Shown here: positions 61,751 to 64,000 of the stretch, in pieces
Layout of the letters: every line of letters starts with the position of its first letter
Numbering within the stretch: the stretch's first letter is position 1
DNA from: Rhizobiaceae bacterium
GTDB taxonomy: Bacteria; Pseudomonadota; Alphaproteobacteria; Rhizobiales; Rhizobiaceae
DNA: 64,000 nucleotides
Assembly (NCBI GenBank): GCA_017640615.1
Contig: JAEPQK010000002.1
Span: 1-64,000 of the forward strand
Direction of reading: 5' to 3'
Notes under the pieces: generated by a model
What the model saw: the letters and a program-made list of their open reading frames with translations, nothing else
What the model was told of the DNA's origin: nothing
The model's database searches: none
Program-made: the position numbers and the translations under genes

Positions 61751-62338
61751 ATGCTTCCCAACGCATATTTCGTCCGGCACGGCCTGACCGACTGGAACGC
61801 CGAAGGCCGTATCCAGGGGCAGGTCGACACCGACATCAATGAAACCGGCCGTCGGCAGGCGGACGGCAATGGTGTGCGGCTGGCCGAACTGATCGGCAAG
61901 GGCGAGGGATTTGACTTTGTGGCGAGCCCCAAGCGCCGCACACGTGAAACGATGGAGCGCGTCCGGGTCGGGATGGGTCTGCCGCGCGATGGCTACCGCA
62001 CCGACGACCGCCTTGTCGAAATGCACTATGGCGACTGGGAGCGCTACACGCTTGCCGAGATCGACCAGCGTATTCCGGGTAGCTCGGCCGCGCGCGATCG
62101 CGACAAGTGGAACTATCGCCCGCCAGGTGAAAAGGCAGAAAGCTATCAGCTATTGGCCGAGCGTATTTCGCCCTGGCTTGCCGAACTCGAACAGCCAACG
62201 CTCTGCGTCACGCATGGCGGCATCATTCGGGTTCTGTTTCGGCTGATCGAAGGCTGGCCGCCCGAAGCCGCGTGCAAAGACCCGGTGCCTCAGGACCGGA
62301 TACTTGAGCTCAGGGAAGGGCGGCTGCGCTGGCTTTAG
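61751..62338 (+). CDS. Histidine phosphatase (phosphoglycerate mutase-like) family protein
   Basis: The 195-residue protein has the RHG motif (YFVRHGLTDWNAEGRIQGQ; catalytic His10) and a second catalytic His in CVTHGGIIR. HYGDWERYTLAEID gives the mid-chain acidic residue. Small members act on phosphorylated sugars, nucleotides or as cobalamin phosphatase; nothing near suggests the substrate. The gene follows a repeat after fabI. Confidence 0.85.
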   Translation: MLPNAYFVRHGLTDWNAEGRIQGQVDTDINETGRRQADGNGVRLAELIGKGEGFDFVASPKRRTRETMERVRVGMGLPRDGYRTDDRLVEMHYGDWERYTLAEIDQRIPGSSAARDRDKWNYRPPGEKAESYQLLAERISPWLAELEQPTLCVTHGGIIRVLFRLIEGWPPEAACKDPVPQDRILELREGRLRWL

Positions 62339-62342
62339 AGCC

Positions 62343-62588
62343 TCAAGGAATGAACATGTCCGTGATCTGGTTCACGCCATCATTCGTGTCATAGGCGATG
62401 GCGACCACCACGCCCTCAGACAGCGCGCTCACATCCATCTCCGCCGGCAGCTTGTAGGTCTTGCCGTCGTCCAGTGTGATCGTCATTTCGTCTGTGTTGA
62501 GCTGTTTGATTTCGCCTTCCACCTGGGCTGCCAGCGCGCCTGAGATCATGAGCATCAGCGCTCCGGCGGCAGCAATCATCCTGCGCAT
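62343..62588 (-). CDS. DUF1344 small exported protein
   Basis: The 81-residue precursor has a signal peptide (MRRMIAAAGALMLMISGALA) and a short beta domain (EGEIKQLNTDEMTITLDDGK, then a second strand set ending MFIP), as in DUF1344 of rhizobia. AAGGA precedes the ATG. It is convergent with the phosphatase and divergent from aroC. Function unknown. Confidence 0.85.
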   Translation of the reverse strand: MRRMIAAAGALMLMISGALAAQVEGEIKQLNTDEMTITLDDGKTYKLPAEMDVSALSEGVVVAIAYDTNDGVNQITDMFIP

Positions 62589-62701
62589 TCCAGTGTCCTT
62601 TTTTATCCTGTTTTGCCTGCCCTCGGCAGGTTGCCCCGGCACCACTCCGTAGAGAGGCACAAACACAGTGATTGTGTCAAAATTACTTCGTGCCGCGCGG
62701 T

Positions 62702-62730
62702 TTGACCACAACGCCGTTCGCCAATAGAAG
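62702..62730 (+). promoter_or_regulatory. Candidate promoter of aroC
   Basis: TTGACC (62702-62707), 17-base spacer, TAGAAG (62725-62730), 38 bases before the aroC ATG. Confidence 0.42.
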
Positions 62731-62768
62731 CGTGGGCAATCGGCACCACGCGCGCGGACCATTTTTGC

Positions 62769-63863
62769 ATGTCGCACAACAGTTTCGGCCATCTATTCCG
62801 GGTCACGACCTGGGGCGAGAGCCACGGCGCAGCGCTCGGCTGCGTGGTCGATGGCTGCCCGCCGGGCATACGCTTCACCGTCGCCGACATTCAGGCCGAG
62901 CTCGACCGGCGTCGGCCGGGCCAGTCGCGCTTCGTCACGCAGCGCCGTGAGCCGGATCAGGTGCAAGTGCTCTCGGGCTTCATCGAGGACGGCGATGAGC
63001 TGGTAACCACCGGTACTCCGATTTCGATGATGATCGAAAACACCGATCAACGCTCGAAGGACTATGGCGAGATTGCGCGTCAGTATCGGCCGGGCCACGC
63101 CGACTACACTTATGATCTGAAATACGGCGTGCGCGATTTTCGCGGCGGTGGCCGCTCCTCTGCGCGCGAGACGGCCGCGCGTGTGGCTGCCGGGGCGCTC
63201 GCCCGCAGAGTGGTGCCCGGCCTTGTGGTACGCGGCGCGCTTGTAGCCATGGGCGAAAAAGAGATCGACCGCGCCAACTGGAACTGGGATTTCGTTGGCG
63301 ATGCGGAGAACCCGTTCTTCACGCCGGACCCGACCTCGGTTGCGGTATTTTCAGATTACCTTGACGGCATACGCAAGAACGGCTCCTCTGTTGGTGCCTT
63401 GATCGAGATCGTCGCAGAAGGAGTGCCGGCAGGCCTCGGTGCCCCGGTGTACGCCAAGCTGGATCAGGACATCGCCGCGAACTTGATGTCGATCAACGCG
63501 GTGAAGGGCGTTGAGATCGGCGACGGCTTTCAGACAGCGCGCATGACCGGCGAACAAAACGCCGACGAAATGCGTATGGGTAACGACGGCCAGCCGGTTT
63601 TCGAGGCAAACCATGCGGGCGGCATTCTCGGCGGCATTTCCACTGGGCAGCCTGTGGTCGCGCGCTTCGCGGTCAAGCCGACATCCTCCATCCTGACACC
63701 GCGCAAGTCGATCGACGCTGACGGCAAGGAGGTTGAGGTGGTAACGAAGGGCCGTCACGATCCTTGTGTCGGCATCCGCGCAGTGCCGATCGGCGAGGCG
63801 ATGGTTGCCTGCGCGATCGCGGACCACTATTTGCGGCATCGCGGCCAGACAGGTCGCCTCTAA
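62769..63863 (+). CDS. aroC: Chorismate synthase
   Basis: The 364-residue enzyme converts EPSP to chorismate with reduced [30 protein letters not shown] is the classical first signature and [20 protein letters not shown] the second; [13 protein letters not shown] and [17 protein letters not shown] are also present. It precedes ribB by ten bases; the flavin it needs links the two. Confidence 0.98.
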   Translation: MSHNSFGHLFRVTTWGESHGAALGCVVDGCPPGIRFTVADIQAELDRRRPGQSRFVTQRREPDQVQVLSGFIEDGDELVTTGTPISMMIENTDQRSKDYGEIARQYRPGHADYTYDLKYGVRDFRGGGRSSARETAARVAAGALARRVVPGLVVRGALVAMGEKEIDRANWNWDFVGDAENPFFTPDPTSVAVFSDYLDGIRKNGSSVGALIEIVAEGVPAGLGAPVYAKLDQDIAANLMSINAVKGVEIGDGFQTARMTGEQNADEMRMGNDGQPVFEANHAGGILGGISTGQPVVARFAVKPTSSILTPRKSIDADGKEVEVVTKGRHDPCVGIRAVPIGEAMVACAIADHYLRHRGQTGRL

Positions 63864-63873
63864 GGGATCGGCG

Positions 63874-64000
63874 ATGTTGGCCTACGATCAGAAAAAAGTA
63901 GTCGATGCGCTCCGCGCCTTTGAACGCGGTGAGATCGTTGTCGTTATGGACGATGATGGCCGCGAGAACGAAGGCGATCTGATTGTCGCCGCGACCCACT
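63874..64000 (+). CDS. ribB: 3,4-dihydroxy-2-butanone 4-phosphate synthase, N-terminal part (cut by window end)
   Basis: The first 42 residues read [20 protein letters not shown] and [19 protein letters not shown]. The family signature is DDxxRENEGDL, with catalytic acidic residues. The enzyme makes the four-carbon unit of riboflavin. The gene runs out of the window, so whether it is fused to a RibA-type domain is not visible. It follows aroC closely and no FMN riboswitch is seen between them. Confidence 0.93.
   Translation, partial: MLAYDQKKVVDALRAFERGEIVVVMDDDGRENEGDLIVAATH

Noticed and set aside
59820..61766. Open frame of about 650 codons on the minus strand opposite the DnaJ-like and fabI genes
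   Set aside because: It spans two real genes and the gap between them; no recognisable family.
63864..63873. FMN riboswitch before ribB
   Set aside because: Only ten bases separate aroC and ribB; no RFN element could fit.
1..64000. CRISPR arrays, tRNA or rRNA genes, insertion sequences, prophage
   Set aside because: No regularly spaced repeats, cloverleaf-like segments in the gaps, transposase or phage proteins were seen. Small RNAs without protein-like signals could be missed by eye.

Overview
The window is high-GC, densely coded chromosomal DNA of an alphaproteobacterium. It most resembles the Hyphomicrobiales (Rhizobiales), in the Mesorhizobium/Phyllobacteriaceae neighbourhood. The grounds are a BacA/SbmA transporter, a split ATP synthase Fo operon with both b and b' subunits, DUF6101 and DUF1344 genes, a tripartite tricarboxylate (TTT) transporter, and the block rnhB / PA0069-type radical SAM / moaB / ispE / S49 peptidase / methyltransferase / ispB / glyQ / glyS. 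That placement comes from gene content; I ran no comparison. I see no rRNA, tRNA, CRISPR array, insertion sequence or prophage. A first gene (glutaryl-CoA dehydrogenase) and a last gene (ribB) are cut by the window edges.

Layout. 1-4.9 kb: a plus-strand cluster that looks like lysine/2-aminoadipate catabolism (glutaryl-CoA dehydrogenase end, fused E1 alpha-beta dehydrogenase, FabD-like acyltransferase, ALDH7-type aldehyde dehydrogenase). 4.9-11.9 kb: a minus-strand tctC-tctB-tctA-gntR operon, divergent from a DUF3604 (PHP-like) protein and a TetR regulator. 11.8-22 kb: two divergent operons for amino-sugar use. On the minus strand are a BadF-type kinase, a GntR regulator, a SIS-type deaminase and nagA. 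On the plus strand are murQ, a sugar ABC importer and a Gfo/Idh oxidoreductase. Together they spell a route from imported MurNAc/GlcNAc to fructose-6-phosphate. 22-28 kb: BCCT transporter with a strong terminator, MFS permease, BacA, a small toxin-antitoxin pair and a polysaccharide deacetylase. 28-34.6 kb: YfgM-like protein, der, a SleB-type wall hydrolase and atpIBEF'F. 34.6-48 kb: housekeeping genes ending in glyQ-glyS, including an outer TPR protein with a C-terminal LysM domain. 48-64 kb: exported small proteins, tsaC, an FAD oxidase, ubiA, an HxlR/CMD divergent pair, purD, an acyl-CoA dehydrogenase and enoyl-CoA hydratase pair, pdxH, a DnaJ-like protein, fabI, a phosphatase, aroC and ribB.

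Most interesting points. (1) The amino-sugar locus is a self-contained peptidoglycan-sugar scavenging module; a shared 8-mer TGGTATTA sits in both divergent -10 regions. (2) The DUF3604 protein shares a divergent promoter region, with a 16-bp inverted repeat, with a TTT transporter and its GntR regulator. (3) An orphan FabD-like protein is translationally coupled between a fused E1 and an aldehyde dehydrogenase. (4) Two tandem TGCTA-N9-TAGCA palindromes lie between hxlR and a CMD-family gene, and a perfect 16-bp palindrome lies upstream of an acyl-CoA dehydrogenase. Start codons were moved inward from the longest open frame wherever a ribosome site, signal peptide or neighbouring gene favoured it.
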